The notes beneath the pieces are model-generated. The model saw nothing but the letters and a program-made list of their open reading frames with translations. It had not been told where the DNA came from and ran no database searches. A stretch of DNA of 64,000 nucleotides, taken from NCBI GenBank assembly GCA_028551475.1, contig CM052361.1, forward strand, positions 23,511,491-23,575,490, read 5' to 3'. This DNA comes from Casuarina equisetifolia (taxonomy: Eukaryota > Streptophyta > Magnoliopsida > Fagales > Casuarinaceae). This document shows positions 35,483 to 47,007 of this stretch, piece after piece. The position numbers were made by a program, and so were the translations under genes. Position 1 is the first letter of the stretch, and the number at the start of each line of letters is the position of its first letter.

Positions 35483-37847
35483 CTAAATGGGCACCCAACA
35501 AGAGGAAGCAAACAGAGTACGGCCCCTCCATCCCTGAAGCATCCAGTGCTTGTCTTCCTCAAGAGCAAAATCCTTGTGGTACCATTCCTTCATCTTAGAC
35601 CTTAAAAAGCTCAGGATCTCTTGGTCCAAAGGGACCGTTTTGAAACCACCCCTCTGAATCCGGACCTGCCACTGCTTGTATGTCTCAGGCCTCTCTACCC
35701 TCGAAAGGCCCTCACATGCTATAGCATTCATAGCATCCCTTCCCATGAACTCTCTCAAAAAACAACCTCTCCTCGTTCTCACGAGGTAAAGTATTATCAA
35801 ATGCATCATACAATGCAGAGAAGTGGAAGAGTGCCTCTCGGAATCGAGTGACAAAGAAGGGGGAATTGTAGGATCCATTGACAATAGATGGGACAAAAAG
35901 ATCAGGATTTATCCTTCTGATTAACTTCAACACCACATCGCGTGGAATTATCCCCTCCACTGTCTCATCATCCGATAGGTTCTTCAACCGATACACAGTT
36001 TACAACAAGCATCTCATTCCTGTTAATCTTGAGGTCCTCAATTTGGATGGTCTCCCAATTCTGTGATGCTAGAGCATGGAACTCAAAAGGCACATTAAAC
36101 CGCTTGCAATACTTAGCTAACTGAAGACCAGTCTTTTCAATTGTCTCTGTTGGTCGAAAACCAGATTGTGGAATCTCTATACCTGTAATACGTAGTTTTG
36201 GGGGTCCTCCAGCTCTTTCTGAGAGTTTCCTTATTAGAATTGGCCATTGAAAGCCATATTGGATACCAAAATCAATAATATGAAGACTTTTTGCTTTTTC
36301 TGTGAATTTACATATGGTTTTGCCAGCAAAGAAAAGTGTAATCTTCTTGAAGGGGAAGGCTGAAACATGAACTATGTAAGATTTCAGCATTTCATATGCT
36401 GAGATCTTCTTGTAGGAGTTATAAAAAAGTTGATATCCATTCCCACTGCCAGCCATTCGAGCTTCAAGGCCATTAGCAAAGAGATGCGCCAACCTCTCAG
36501 ACCCATCACCATTAGGGGAAGAATGTTGCCTAATTTTTTCAGTAACTCATTTCCAGTTCTATAGTCACCTCCTGAGACAGCTTGTCCACAGAGAATCAAA
36601 AGAGCCCTCAAATCAACCGAATCCTTCTTCTCGTCCTGTTTTTTCGCACGATTCTCCCCACCGTTAGCACCTTGCTGTTGCCCATTTGGCTGCGAGGACC
36701 TCCTTGCTTCATTGGGCGAGGGTCCAGATTTCTTTTCACCACATAACGTAGAAAGATCTTCACTGGTAAGCCACATCTTATCAAACATCTCTGATACTTC
36801 TCTCTCGTCTTCATAAACCGCAGATTGCTTGTGGCTCCTCCCTTCTTCTACATCTTCATCTTCCCTCTCATGATTCTTCCTTCCCTTCAACCCAACCGGT
36901 GAATTCTCTATCACGCTCTTCTCCCCCATACCTTCCACCTTGTGATCCTCCCTTCTCAAATCTGATGACAACATACCAGTCTCCGGATCAATGATCAACT
37001 GATTACCCTTAGGAAGGAACTTACTAGCTTCCTCTAACCCTCTCCTAAACTGCAACACAGATTCACTATCAGTAAAAATGTCCTCAGCTAAAACATTCGT
37101 GCTGTTATGAATGGAAGCTGCGCTTTTCGATTGATTGGCTAAAAACTCTGACCGATTGGTGGGCTGCAAACTGGACTGGAAAACACAGTCATCAGGAACC
37201 GTGGGTTGTGGATAAGAGGATTTGTATTCCCCAAAATCACCTATCCACTTTGGATCAGTACTATTGCTATTGCTGGAACTACAAGTAGTACTATAATCGA
37301 CACCACAGCTTCCAGTTAAAACATCATCAGGGCTCCCCAAGCTGTGACTGATATACGTTGGCTCTTCCCCATATAGATTGGGGGAAGGGGAGTATTTCTG
37401 ACCAAGCGCGTCATAGAATGATTTCTCGTTGACTTGGAGACTGAAAGGATCGACAAACATGGTGGGCTTGTCCTCTATGTTCTCTTCCATAAGTATATCG
37501 TTTAGGTACTTAAGAACGGTTTCAGAGAAGTCACTGTCGTCGGAGGACGATACCCCCTCTGGGCTCGTACCCACAGACGGTTGGCCCAAGCTATCGCCAG
37601 CGGACAAAGCATACGGCTCCGCCCAGGAGGCCACAGCTATCGACGGATCGAAACCAGTGCCACCCAAGTCAGGTGAAAGCCATGAGCTTTCAAGGAAGTT
37701 AAGGTCCGGGGAGGGCATATTCAACTTGCACTCGTTTAAAAGATCTGAGTACTGAATGGAATTGGGTGAACTGGTATGCTCAGCATCGGTCACAACATCT
37801 TTTATGAAGTCCGGCAACCCGGCAAACGTAGGATCCATGGGGTTCAT
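35483..37847 (-). pseudogene. GRAS-family SCL14-like pseudogene (GRAS4)
   Basis: The full-length locus runs from MNPMDPTFAGLPDF (start at 37847) to CWVPI (stop at 35483). The N-terminal variable region (487 codons) is open. The GRAS domain has three small deletions relative to GRAS5: one base near 36535 in a T-run at LHRI, two bases near 35993 after MLVVNC, and two bases in a CT repeat near 35752. LHIIDF, PFFVTRFREALFHFSA, RVERPE and the SAW block are all recognisable in shifted frames. The closest relative is GRAS5, and it is closer to GRAS1 than to GRAS2/3. A protein of about 487 residues could be made, but it would end just inside LHRI. Confidence 0.92.
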
Positions 37848-39660
37848 GGTACCAAAAAAGAAGCCGAATCACAAACCAATTGATAATGAACTACCCAAAG
37901 CAGAACAAAGACTAAGGTATATGAATAAGCAAGTGAAGAAAGTAATCGGTAAATGAAAGGTTTGAAGTTAAAGAACCTCTGATATCCATCGGCTTCTTCC
38001 CGAGAAGCCACATAGGCTTTACTGGACAGGTAGCAGAGAGTGCTCAGACATGGAACAAGCAGGAAGTAGCGGAAACCAGATGAGATGACTCAAGTAAACG
38101 AACATTTGGAGCAATTGTCAATCGTTCATTCAAAGTCGTTGAAAAATCTTCATTGTCCTCCTTAAATTACGTAAATAAAGTATCCTTGTTTAGATAGGTA
38201 TCAAATTGGATACATGACAACCATTAAAATATTAAGAATTACATACTACGTAGATCCTAACAACTTTACGATGATACCCTTCTTGGTTTGTCATAAAGCA
38301 TCCTCTTTAGATAGGCATGAAATTGAATACACAACCATTAAAATATTAAGAATCAGAGACTACGTCGATCCTAATAACTTTACAATGATACACTTCTTGG
38401 TTTGTCCTTTCTCTCGGTATAATTCTATATGAATTGACTCGTCAACCGACTCAACTGCTCCTGTGTTGTATTGAACCCCTGCGGCGAGCTCAAAAAAATG
38501 AAAAACGATTCAGTGATCGGGAAGATTTGTTTTTTTATTTATTTTATTTTTCCTGAAGCAATTGTGCGCTTGTCTGTTTTAAGCATTATCCTATTCTAAC
38601 TCAAAACTGTCGGTGTTACCAACGTTGTAGGATGAGAAAATGGCTTCCGGTCCGGGGGTCCTCGTACTGCCAAAGCCACGTCTTCCAGTACCGCCTGCTC
38701 TTCCGTACTTTCCCGAGTGTAAAGTGATTAAGCTACTGGAGGGGTTCTTATAGTTCAACCAACACATAACAGAAGCAAACTTGTTTTATTTTATTTTTAC
38801 TTTTTACTTTTGATCAAATCCCAAACTTTAAAATTAAAGTCATTACTAACTCATCATCAAACTAATTGATTAAGTGATAATGCAAAAAAACTTATTGTTG
38901 GCTCACTATTGACAATTTAGTTTGATGAATGTTTAAAGTCCCTCTCTTAAAAAAGTTTTATGAGAAGAGAGGCTATTTAAATTTATAAGTTCTGTTGAAA
39001 TTTTTTATTTTTTAATGTAAATTTTTTATTTAATATTTCTTTATAGTTTAAGTTTAATATTTTTATTAATAAGGAACTAACATTTTTGGATCAGATTAGA
39101 TCATATTAAAAAGAAAAAGAGTGTCTCTAATTAAATATTATTGTCATATAAAATTAAAGCAAACTTATCAAAACAAGTCTAAAGAAAATTAAAAACCTAA
39201 TTTACCCTTTTAAGTTACCATTGACTTAACAAATTTAAATACTCTTCTTTCCAAGGTGAAATTCTTTGTAAAATAGATATATATTGTGCCACTTACGTTA
39301 TCACAACTTCAAAAACTCTTTCAAAAAAACAACAAACGCCTAGTTTAGTGTTGAGCAAGTCTTGCTTAGTTTGAAGTTGAGAGGAATAAATTTTTAGAGG
39401 ACTTGTAAGGACAAATGGTCAAAACATTTATTTGGGAATACTACCAAGTTTAGAATATCTTTTGCCATCATTGACCCTAGTAGCCATTTGCCCCATGGGA
39501 TAGCTTTGGGAGCCAAGGCATTCATTGTTTCTATCCATTCTTTAAGGATCAAGTCTTTGGTTCAATCAAAAGGGCTTCCTTATATAAACATACTCATTGT
39601 CTTTTCTTTTTTTTTTTTTTTCCTACCCTCTTTTGTGGGGAATGATCACTGTCTATGAAT
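37848..39660. repeat. GRAS4 5' flank, segmental duplicate of 50871-52690
   Basis: Shared landmarks are AACCCCTGCGGCGAGCTCAAA (38475 / 51342), CAAAACTGTCGGTGTTACC (38602 / 51442), ACAAATGGTCAAA.CATTTATTTGGG (39411 / 52445) and a TTTGTGGGGAATGA block (39633 / 52659). AT-rich, without a gene. Confidence 0.8.
38200..38430. repeat. tandem duplication, period 114 bp, upstream of GRAS4
   Basis: ACAACCATTAAAATATTAAG occurs at 38217 and 38331, and each copy continues with a GATCCTAA.AACTTTAC block and TTCTTGGTTTGTC. The GRAS5 flank (51190-51280) has a single copy. Confidence 0.85.
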
Positions 39661-40180
39661 GTGGTAGGCCCAAAGGAAGAAATGAAAGAAGAAGAAAGAT
39701 GCTAAGCAACCTCCTTGCTAGAAGCTTACTAAAACAAGGGTCAAAAACATAATTTACCCCTTTAAGTTGCCCGAAGACCTAGCAAAATATAAATATTATT
39801 CTTTTCAACGTGAACATGTCTGTCAAATAATTGTATGTCATGCCGTTTACATTATCACAACTTCAACAACTCTTTCAAGAGGAAACGGAAAACACCTCTC
39901 TTGAATAAAAGCTACAGACCAAAGTACAAAGCCTTATAGAGAACCATACTATTTAGCCCCCAGTGACGTTCCAAGAACTGTATTAGGCGCAATTAAACTC
40001 AATGATTCTAACTTTGATCTTTGGAGCAAATAAATGGTAAACAATCTGGGAGCCAAAATTAATTTGGGATTCATTGGTGGTAGTCTTCCTCAACCAAACC
40101 AAAACCCAAAAATGGCCCGACAATGAGACCAAGAAGATGGGCTTATGGAATTTTTGTTTGGTTTATCGGGAAAAAAAAAA
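39660..40180. repeat. block homologous to 58440-58840
   Basis: Common landmarks are AGATGCTAAGCAACCTCCTTGCTAGAA (39698 / 58467), AAACACCTCTCTTGAA (39888 / 58627), GGTAGTCTTCCTCAACCAAACCA (40078 / 58736) and TTGGTTTATCG (40158 / 58815). No gene. The second copy lies just upstream of the BAHD gene, outside the GRAS array. Confidence 0.75.
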
Positions 40181-40278
40181 AAAGGAGGATGGGAACGTGG
40201 CTTTTGAAGCCACTGATAATGCCAAAACTTCTGTGTTCGAGTGGAAACCAATCTCAATAGGAATCAATCCAAAGTACA

Positions 40279-40984
40279 AATACAGCATGAAAAATGAAGC
40301 GGATGATGGGCTGAGTGCAATCCACGGGACTTGTCAAACTAGTCAGCCCTGTTGAGAATTAATGCATTTTTCAGTAAATTCCAGCATGTTATAGAGAACT
40401 CACTTATTTTCAAGATACGACTTGAGTTTTGTAGAAAGGTAAAAAATTCAAAAGTCTAGAAAATTATTAGCCGGTTGAGTAAGTGGGTTATTAAGTCTAC
40501 AAAAGGCCCTTAAGGCCTTTGTGAATGTTGTAGCAAGCCCACGCTAACAAGCCCTATTGGATCAATTATTAATTTGGAGACAAAAGCTCCATTCTTCCTG
40601 TCCTTCGCGTATTGTGGAACCACTAATTCCACTCTATAACCCTTCGCATTACAACTGCAGAAACACTGTTCCACTGCCAACCACTTAGTTTCTTTTGGCA
40701 GCAAAGCTCTATGACGATCATTGTGAACAATAAATATGGAACAGGATACTAAAAAGGTTAGCTTCACTCTAGTTGCTGATTTACAAAATTGAGGTGCTAA
40801 GAAGTATCATCTCATTGTTGAGGCCGTTGTGAAAGAAAGCTCAAGATAAAGCATCAATATAAGTTTCTGCAGATGCATGGATGTATAAAAGAGAGGAAAA
40901 GTGGAAAATTAAACAAGAATTATACTTTTGCATAATAGGCCTAGCCTATTATTATGGGAATAAAAAACATCCTGCACAAGGATT
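40279..40984. repeat. GRAS5 3' flank, segmental duplicate of 34810-35482
   Basis: See the partner block. No gene. Confidence 0.85.
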
Positions 40985-42417
40985 CTAATTGGGCACCCAA
41001 CAGGAGGAAGCAAAGAGATTACGGCCCCTCCATCCCTGGAGCATCCAGTGCTTGTCTTCCTCAAGAGCAAAATCCTTGTGGTACCATTCCTTCATCTTAG
41101 ACCTTAAAAAGCTCAGGATCTCTTGGTCTAAAGGGACCGTTTTGAAACCACCCCTTTGAATCCGGACCTGCCACTGCTTGTATGTCTCAGGCCTCTCTAC
41201 CCTCGAAAGGCCCTCACATGCTATAGCATTCATAACATCCCTTCCCATGAACTCTCTCTCAAAAAACAACCGCTCCTTGTTCTCACGAGGTAAAGTATTA
41301 TCAAATGCATCATACAATGCAGAGAAGTGGAAGAGTGACTTTCGGAACCGAGTGACAAAGAAGGGGGAATTGTAGGATCCATTGACAATAGATGGGACAA
41401 AAAGATCAGGATTTATCCTTCTGATTAACTTCAACACCATATCGCGTGGACTTGTCCCCTTCACTCTGTCGTCATCTAATAGGTTCTTTAACCGGTATAG
41501 ACAGTTTACAACAAGCATCTCATTCCTGTTAATCTTGAGGTCCTCAATTTGAATGGTCTCCCAATTATGTGATGCTAGCGCATGGAACTCAAAAGGCACA
41601 TTAAACTGCCTGCAATACTTAGCTAACTGAAGACCAGTCCTTTCAATTGTTTCCGTTGGTTGAAAACCAGGTTGTGGAAGCTCTATTCCTGTAATACGTA
41701 GTTTTGGGGGGTCCTCCAGCTCTTTCTGAGAGTTTCCTTACTAGAATTGGCCAATGAAAGCCATTGTGGATACCAAAGTCAATAATATAAAGACTGTTTG
41801 CTTTTTTTATGAATTTACTTATGGTTTTGCCAGCAAAGAAAAGTGTAATCTTCTTGAAGGGGAAAGCTGAAACATGAACTATGTAAGATTTCAGCATTTC
41901 ATATGCTGAGATCTTCTTGCAGAAGTTATAAAAAAGTTGATATCTAGTCCCACTGCCAGACATGCGAGCTTCAAGGCCATTGGCAAAGAAATGCGCCAAC
42001 CTCTCAGACCCATCACCATTAGGGGAAGAATGTTGCCTAATCTTCTTCAGTAACTCATTTCCAGTTCTTTAGTCACCTCCTGAGACTGCTTGTCCACAGA
42101 GAATCAAAAGAGCCCTCAAATCAACCAAATCCTTCTTCTCGTCTTGTTTTTTTGCACGATTCTTCCCACCCTTGGCACCTTGCTGTTTCCCATTTGGCTG
42201 CGAGGACTTGCTTGCTTCATTTGGCGAGGGTCCATATTTTTTTTCACTGCATAACGTAGAAAGATCTTCACTGGTAAGCCACTTCTTATCAAACATCTCT
42301 GATACTTCACTCTTTTCTTCATAAACCGCAGATTGCTTGTTGCTCCTCCCTTCTTCTACATCTTCATCTTCCCTCTCATGATTCTTCCTTCCCTTCAACC
42401 CAACTTGAGAATTCTCT
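40985..42417 (-). pseudogene. GRAS5, C-terminal part (GRAS domain)
   Basis: This carries the segment from the KNHERED block through LHRI, LYIIDF (VHIID), PFFVTRFR, RVERPE and the SAW domain to CWVPN. It has a TAT-to-TAA nonsense change at 42069-42071 (GDY block) and one extra G in a G-run near 41708 (the GGPPK block). 40985-41599 is open. The upstream end at 42417 joins a copia LTR. The N-terminal part lies 7.4 kb away at 49835-50870. The locus is dead as a GRAS gene. Confidence 0.92.
42317..42417 (-). repeat. 101-bp GRAS segment, left copy flanking the copia element
   Basis: Nearly identical to 49835-49935; I see one difference (CAACTTGAG against CAACCTGAG). Both encode the SAVYE...KNHERED region. 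Such a long duplicate flank is not a normal LTR-element target-site duplication. Confidence 0.9.
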
Positions 42418-42583
42418 GGATTGAAAGAGAAAAGAAAACAAGTGAGAAGCTTAGAGCACCAAGAAAAGCTTAAAAGGCTTGTGCAAAGATGAGCTTCTTA
42501 CTATTGAAACATAAAAGAGTACAAGGTTGAGAAACACTTAGAAAAGCTAATGTTTTTCACACAAACTAACTCCCTACACGTTC

Positions 42584-42593
42584 CCTATTTATA
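42584..42593 (-). promoter_or_regulatory. LTR TATA box
   Basis: The - strand reads TATAAATAGG, conserved at 48706-48715 and 32220-32229. It lies downstream of the U3 open frame, so the frame is upstream of the LTR transcription start. Confidence 0.65.
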
Positions 42594-42740
42594 CAAAAAA
42601 ACTTGCTAACCGTCTGACAACCTACTTGCAAAGGGAATATTACATTGATAAGACATTTAACAAAATTCAGATAATATTGCAATAGAAAGTGAGCTAGAAG
42701 GAAGGAATGTGCAGATGAGTGGGGTCCTTATCCAACTTCC

Positions 42741-43571
42741 TCACTCATCATGATGAGTGGAACCCACCGATTCATTGTCAGAAAATGCACCGAAAACATT
42801 GTTTGTTTCATTCACAGTTTCCAGTCCGTTTACTAGTAGTGCAACTTGCTCTTCTTCATTAATGAGACCTGCAACAAAGTCAGTATCTTGCAACTCTAAA
42901 TCTAGCAAAGTACCGCAAGGATTGTCCAAGGAATGAGGAGGAAAAATTCCTTCATAAGGAAGATTAGTTTGTACCACACGATCCTGCATTTGATAATCTG
43001 TTACTGCATCCATTGCTAAGTCTTGAAACACTGGGTAATCTGTAACTTATAGTGAAGGGTATTCCAGGTCCATACCCATTCTTCCAACGTTAAACAAATC
43101 TTCCTCATAATTATACAAGGACTGAAAACCACCGAGATCCATGGCTTGTAGAGGAGGAGAGAGAGGTTCAACCTTGATATTAACAACTGGGTTTTGATTT
43201 ATTTGCATGCTTGACGTTTGGAACATTGAGTTCTGGAAAACGTCATTTTCAGTTGGTCCATAATCAAAAGGCCATGCAAGTGCCATGTTGGAGTTAGGAG
43301 TCACATGTTCTGGTGGCTGTTCAAGTTGATCATTTGCTGGTTGGCGTGAGGACTGGCCAATCTCAAAGACTGCTTGTAAGGCAGTTGGCTTTTGTAAAGG
43401 TGAATAAGTCTCGGGATCTAAGGCAAAAACCATAGAACTAGCAAGTTGGTCAAGTTCAACTTCTAGTTCTTCAACAAAGTATTGTCCGAATTCTCCTCCA
43501 AAATATTCTTCAGGCGGTGATGGGTACTGACACGTATGATATGGATCATCAAGGACAGTAGTGGCAGCCAA
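42741..43571 (-). pseudogene. LTR U3 open reading frame, 3' LTR copy (unknown protein)
   Basis: One reading frame of 277 codons, interrupted only by a CAA-to-TAA stop at 43047-43049. Upstream, the frame joins pol through the polypurine tract (GPENENALV) except for one missing base near 43622; the 5' LTR keeps that base (GGGG at 49745). The protein is acidic and rich in Glu, Asp, Gln, Pro and Ser. It includes a VEELEVELDQLASSMVFALD block, NIKVEPLSPPLQ (IKVE at 43167-43178), LLDLELQDTDFVAG, NEEEQVAL and a DNESVGSTHHDE end. I recognise no family. It aligns to the GRAS3 LTR frame with many substitutions but conserved blocks. It could be a captured host sequence or an element-specific accessory protein. 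Confidence 0.6.
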
Positions 43572-43709
43572 GATACTTTGAGTAAAATAATCTGGTGTTG
43601 GATGAACTTGAGGGTAGATTGGGTAGAGTCTTCGGATAATGTAGCCTCATTTGACGTGGAAGTTGAAGAAGAAGATTCTGAGTTTACCACTAAGGCATTT
43701 TCATTTTCA

Positions 43710-43722
43710 GGCCCCCGCAAAC
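43710..43722 (-). other. polypurine tract of the copia element
   Basis: The - strand reads TTTGCGGGGGCC directly before the TG of the 3' LTR, like the copia-type TTTGAGGGGGAG. The change to GCC departs from the usual purine end. Confidence 0.7.
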
Positions 43723-45300
43723 TTGGCATTAACATGCCAAGTTTGGTGCAAAGAGTAACAAAACCACGTGTTGGAAGTGGCTTAGTGAGGATATCTGCTA
43801 GTTGCTTCGAAGAGGGCACATAAGCCGTGATGAGGGTCCCTTGTGCTACCTTTTCTCTAACAAAATGGTAATCAACTTCTAAATGTTTCGATCTGCTATG
43901 GAAGATGGGCTTGGTGGAAAGTTGCAGGGCTGGCAGATTATCACTATGCAAGATAGTAGGGGCATAAAGTCCAATGCCTAGATGGCGTAGTAAGTTAAGG
44001 ATCCAAGTGATTTCTGCAGTACCAGTAGCTAAAGCCCGATACCCAGCTTTTGTGCAAGACCGAGACACCGTTGATTGTCTTTTTGACATCCAAGAGAACA
44101 AGTTGATACCCAAAAAGATACAATAACCTGAAGTTGACCTTCGAGAATCATTGCAACCAGCATAATCAGCATCAGTATAACCATACAGGATCATGGCACT
44201 ATGCCGAGAAATTCGAACTCCAAAGTTGGTTGTACCATGAAGATAACGCAGCACACATTTCAAGTTGTGAAAGTCCTGATTTGTAGGATTTGACATCTTC
44301 TGACACAGCTTGTTTACTGCAAAACTTAGATCTGGTCGGGTTAGGGTCATGTATTGAAGAGCTCCCAATATACTTCTAAAATATGAGGGTTGAGAATAAG
44401 GGAGAGTTCCTTCATGTACTCGATGAGCCTTAACAGCCATTGGAGTAGCCAAAGGGCGACAATGCGTCATGTTTGCCCAAAGAAGAATATCATGTGCATA
44501 TTGTTGTTGATTTAAGAGAAGACCTTTATCATCATGAGTGACTTGCACTCCAAGGAAATAATGAAGGATTCCAAGATCCTTTATAGGAAAAGTCCCTCCC
44601 AGTTTACTAATAAAGTTCTCAACAGCTACAGAAGAATTTCCAATAATAATAAGATCATCCACATATAAAAGTAACCAAACTTGAATTCCGTGGATATTAT
44701 AAATAAACAGAGAAGGGTCAAATGGAGAGCAGAAAAATCCTTCACCCATGAGAAAGGTAGATAGCTCATCAAACCATGCCCGTGGTGATTGTTTTAAGCC
44801 GTATAGGGCTTTGTTTAATGAACATACAAAGTGAGGAAAGTAAGGATCTTGGAAACCTGGGGGTTGTTCCATATAAACTAGTTCAGATAAGGTTCCATGG
44901 AGAAATGCATTGTCAACATCAACTTGCAACCTTGGGTACATGCAAGAGTAAGTATAATTCTTATGGTCGTAGGTCTAACCACAGGACTAAAAGTTTCTAG
45001 ATAGTCAATCCTTGACTCTTGTGAAAACCTTTGGCAACTAGCCTTGCCTTCAGATGTTCAAGAGTGCCATTTGCATTGATTTTGGGTTTGAAAACCCATT
45101 TACACCCGACTACATTTATTCCTGGTCGGCGTGGTACCAAAGACCATGTATAATTTTTTGTAAGAACTGCCATTTCGGCTTGCACTGGTAGCAAGCCATC
45201 TAGGATTTTCAATAGCCTTCCGAATGGAGGTTGGTATTTCAGGGATGATGACAGAGCTTGTGAGGGCATACTTGGGATTTGGTCGCCTAATACCTTACTA
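43723..45300 (-). pseudogene. copia reverse transcriptase and RNase H
   Basis: The RT starts near 45269 with the [12 protein letters not shown] and GCKWVFKPK blocks and is interrupted near 44950-45000. It then continues in a 492-codon frame with DV.NAFLHG, the LYGLKQSPRAW block, catalytic YVDDLIIIG, FLGVQV, RPLATPM, and an RNase H with DADYAGC and ADILTKPLP. In the RNase H, the usual S-S-T-E-A-E-Y block reads SCTKAGY, so the catalytic Glu appears to be lost. The frame runs on into the LTR without a stop. It ends the pol region of the minus-strand element. Confidence 0.9.
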
Positions 45301-46370
45301 TCCTCGAGTTGTCATACTGTGAGTTCTAGCAGGAAAAGAGCTACTATGCTTTTGCTGTAAAGAAAGGCCTTTGTCTTGATGTTCAGCATATACCAGCGGG
45401 TTTGAGAGGTTGATGGAGCTAACAGCAAGTGCTCAGTTGCAGAAATTGGATTTGGAGTGACCTCAGGCAACAAGGAGTGATTCAGGCCTTCAAACAACAT
45501 TGCAAAAAATTTTCTGTAGCTTTGTTTTTGTTGCAGGTTGCAAGAGAGAGTTGCGGAAGGGTGATGGTTTAGTGGAAAGGATGAGTGAGGTTGGTCTACG
45601 GAAGTATGATGGTGTTATGGTGAGAGATGCGAAGGAAAGGAGGACTCTATTGTTTGTACCATAACTGGGACTGCATCTGCAACATGATTCTGGTTTGTTT
45701 CTTGAAGAAAGGATGGTCTCGTTTGGATTTTGGATACTGACTTGGGTGTGTTTAGATTGGTGGTGCTGGGTTCTTGGGTTGTGCATGAGGAAGGACCTGT
45801 TCTTGATTTATACGTGAGGGGGAAGAAGCTAACGAGGTAGTGGTGTCACTTCCTTGTGCATGAATGGTTGACGTGTCAGCTATTTGTTCTTTGTAACTTC
45901 CCATCGAACCAATGTTGTCAGGATTTGGTTCGTCCACAAGATCGAGGTCTTCGCTGCATCCCACGTTAGGAGAGAGCGGAGCAAGGCCAAATGATGAAAT
46001 CCCACCATGCTTATTTAAGATGGGAATATTATCACCGCCATTTTGATCCGAGAAGATCTCAGGTTGCGGCATGTTATGCTCCGTTGTCGGGGAGTAGCTT
46101 TCCCTACTTATAGGGAATGATGGCTCTTCTAGCCAATTAGTAAATTCCGAGCTCCTTTTGTCATTATCGAGTAACGACGTTAAATGAAACTGTGAGCTTC
46201 CTGATCCTTCTTGCCTGAAAGGGAAAATATGTTCCTCAAAGAGGACATGCCTGGAAATGAATATTTTGCCTGATGACACATGCAAACATCTATAACCTTT
46301 ATTCCGTGCACTATATCCAATAAAAACACATGTAAGTGACTTGGCTGACAGTTTATCAGTTAAAATAGTT
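45300..46370 (-). pseudogene. copia integrase C-terminus and linker
   Basis: This contains the RHVLFEE..FPF block typical of the end of copia integrase (46200-46285), then a Pro/Ser-rich linker in several frames up to RT. Breaks near 45490-45790 and 45300-45500 show decay. Confidence 0.7.
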
Positions 46371-46969
46371 CAGAGACAAGGAAAGCACTGAGATCCAAAT
46401 ACTCTGAGAGAGGTGTAATCTGGAAGCTTCTGATAGAGCAATTCATAAGGAGATTTATTCCCCAAACTTGACGAAGGAAGTCTATTAATAACATAGACTG
46501 CAGTTAAGAAGGCTTCAACCCAGTATTTCCGTGGCATGTTGGCTTGTATAAGCATTGATCTCCCAAGTTCCACCACATGTCTGTGTTTCCGTTCAGCAAT
46601 TTCATTTTGCTGTGGAGTGTAGGGGCATGAGAAGTGATGTAAAATTCCATTTTCTTTTAGATATTGAATTAATTCGAGACTAGAAAATTCACCACCATTA
46701 TCTGAGTGCAAAATCTTGATTTTCTTGTCAAATTGTCTTTCTACCATAGTTCTATACTCAGCAAATATTTTGAAAAATTCAGATTTTTGCTTCATTGGAT
46801 ATAACCAGGTAAAACGCGTGCATTCATCAATGAGCACTACATAGTAAAGAAATTTTTGGCAGGAGGCAACAGAAGCAGGTCCCCAAAGATCACTATGGAT
46901 TCTTTCAAAAAGAACAGAACTTTTATTTGATGAAGGTGAAAAAGGTAAACGGTGACTCTTGCTTAGCAT
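46370..46969 (-). pseudogene. copia integrase core
   Basis: 199 open codons. SDLWGPA, the ECTRFTWLYPMK block, HSDNGGEF and PQQNEIAERKHRH give the D, D and E of the catalytic triad. The RVFGSQCF block follows. The core is intact as sequence but sits between frame breaks near 46980 and 46365. Confidence 0.9.
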
Positions 46970-47007
46970 ACAAACTGAACAAGCCTCAGGTGGATCACCT
47001 TTGACCT

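Larger units (their letters stand above)
42418..43709 (-). repeat. 3' LTR of the copia element
   Basis: On the - strand it starts TGAAAATGAAAATG right after the polypurine tract and ends abruptly at the GRAS5 junction. It lacks the AAATTTCTTCT end present in the 5' LTR and in the GRAS3 fragment. TATA box at 42584-42593. U3 carries the open frame 42741-43571. Confidence 0.92.

Noticed and set aside
40985..41599. The open 204-codon GRAS5 C-terminal frame as a separate short GRAS gene
   Set aside because: It begins in mid-domain, has no own leader, and upstream GRAS homology continues across a frameshift, so it is part of a pseudogene.
43463..43823. Treating the stretch between pol and the LTR as a separate host gene
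   Set aside because: The sequence is repeated at both ends of the element in direct orientation next to a polypurine tract and primer site, so it is LTR.
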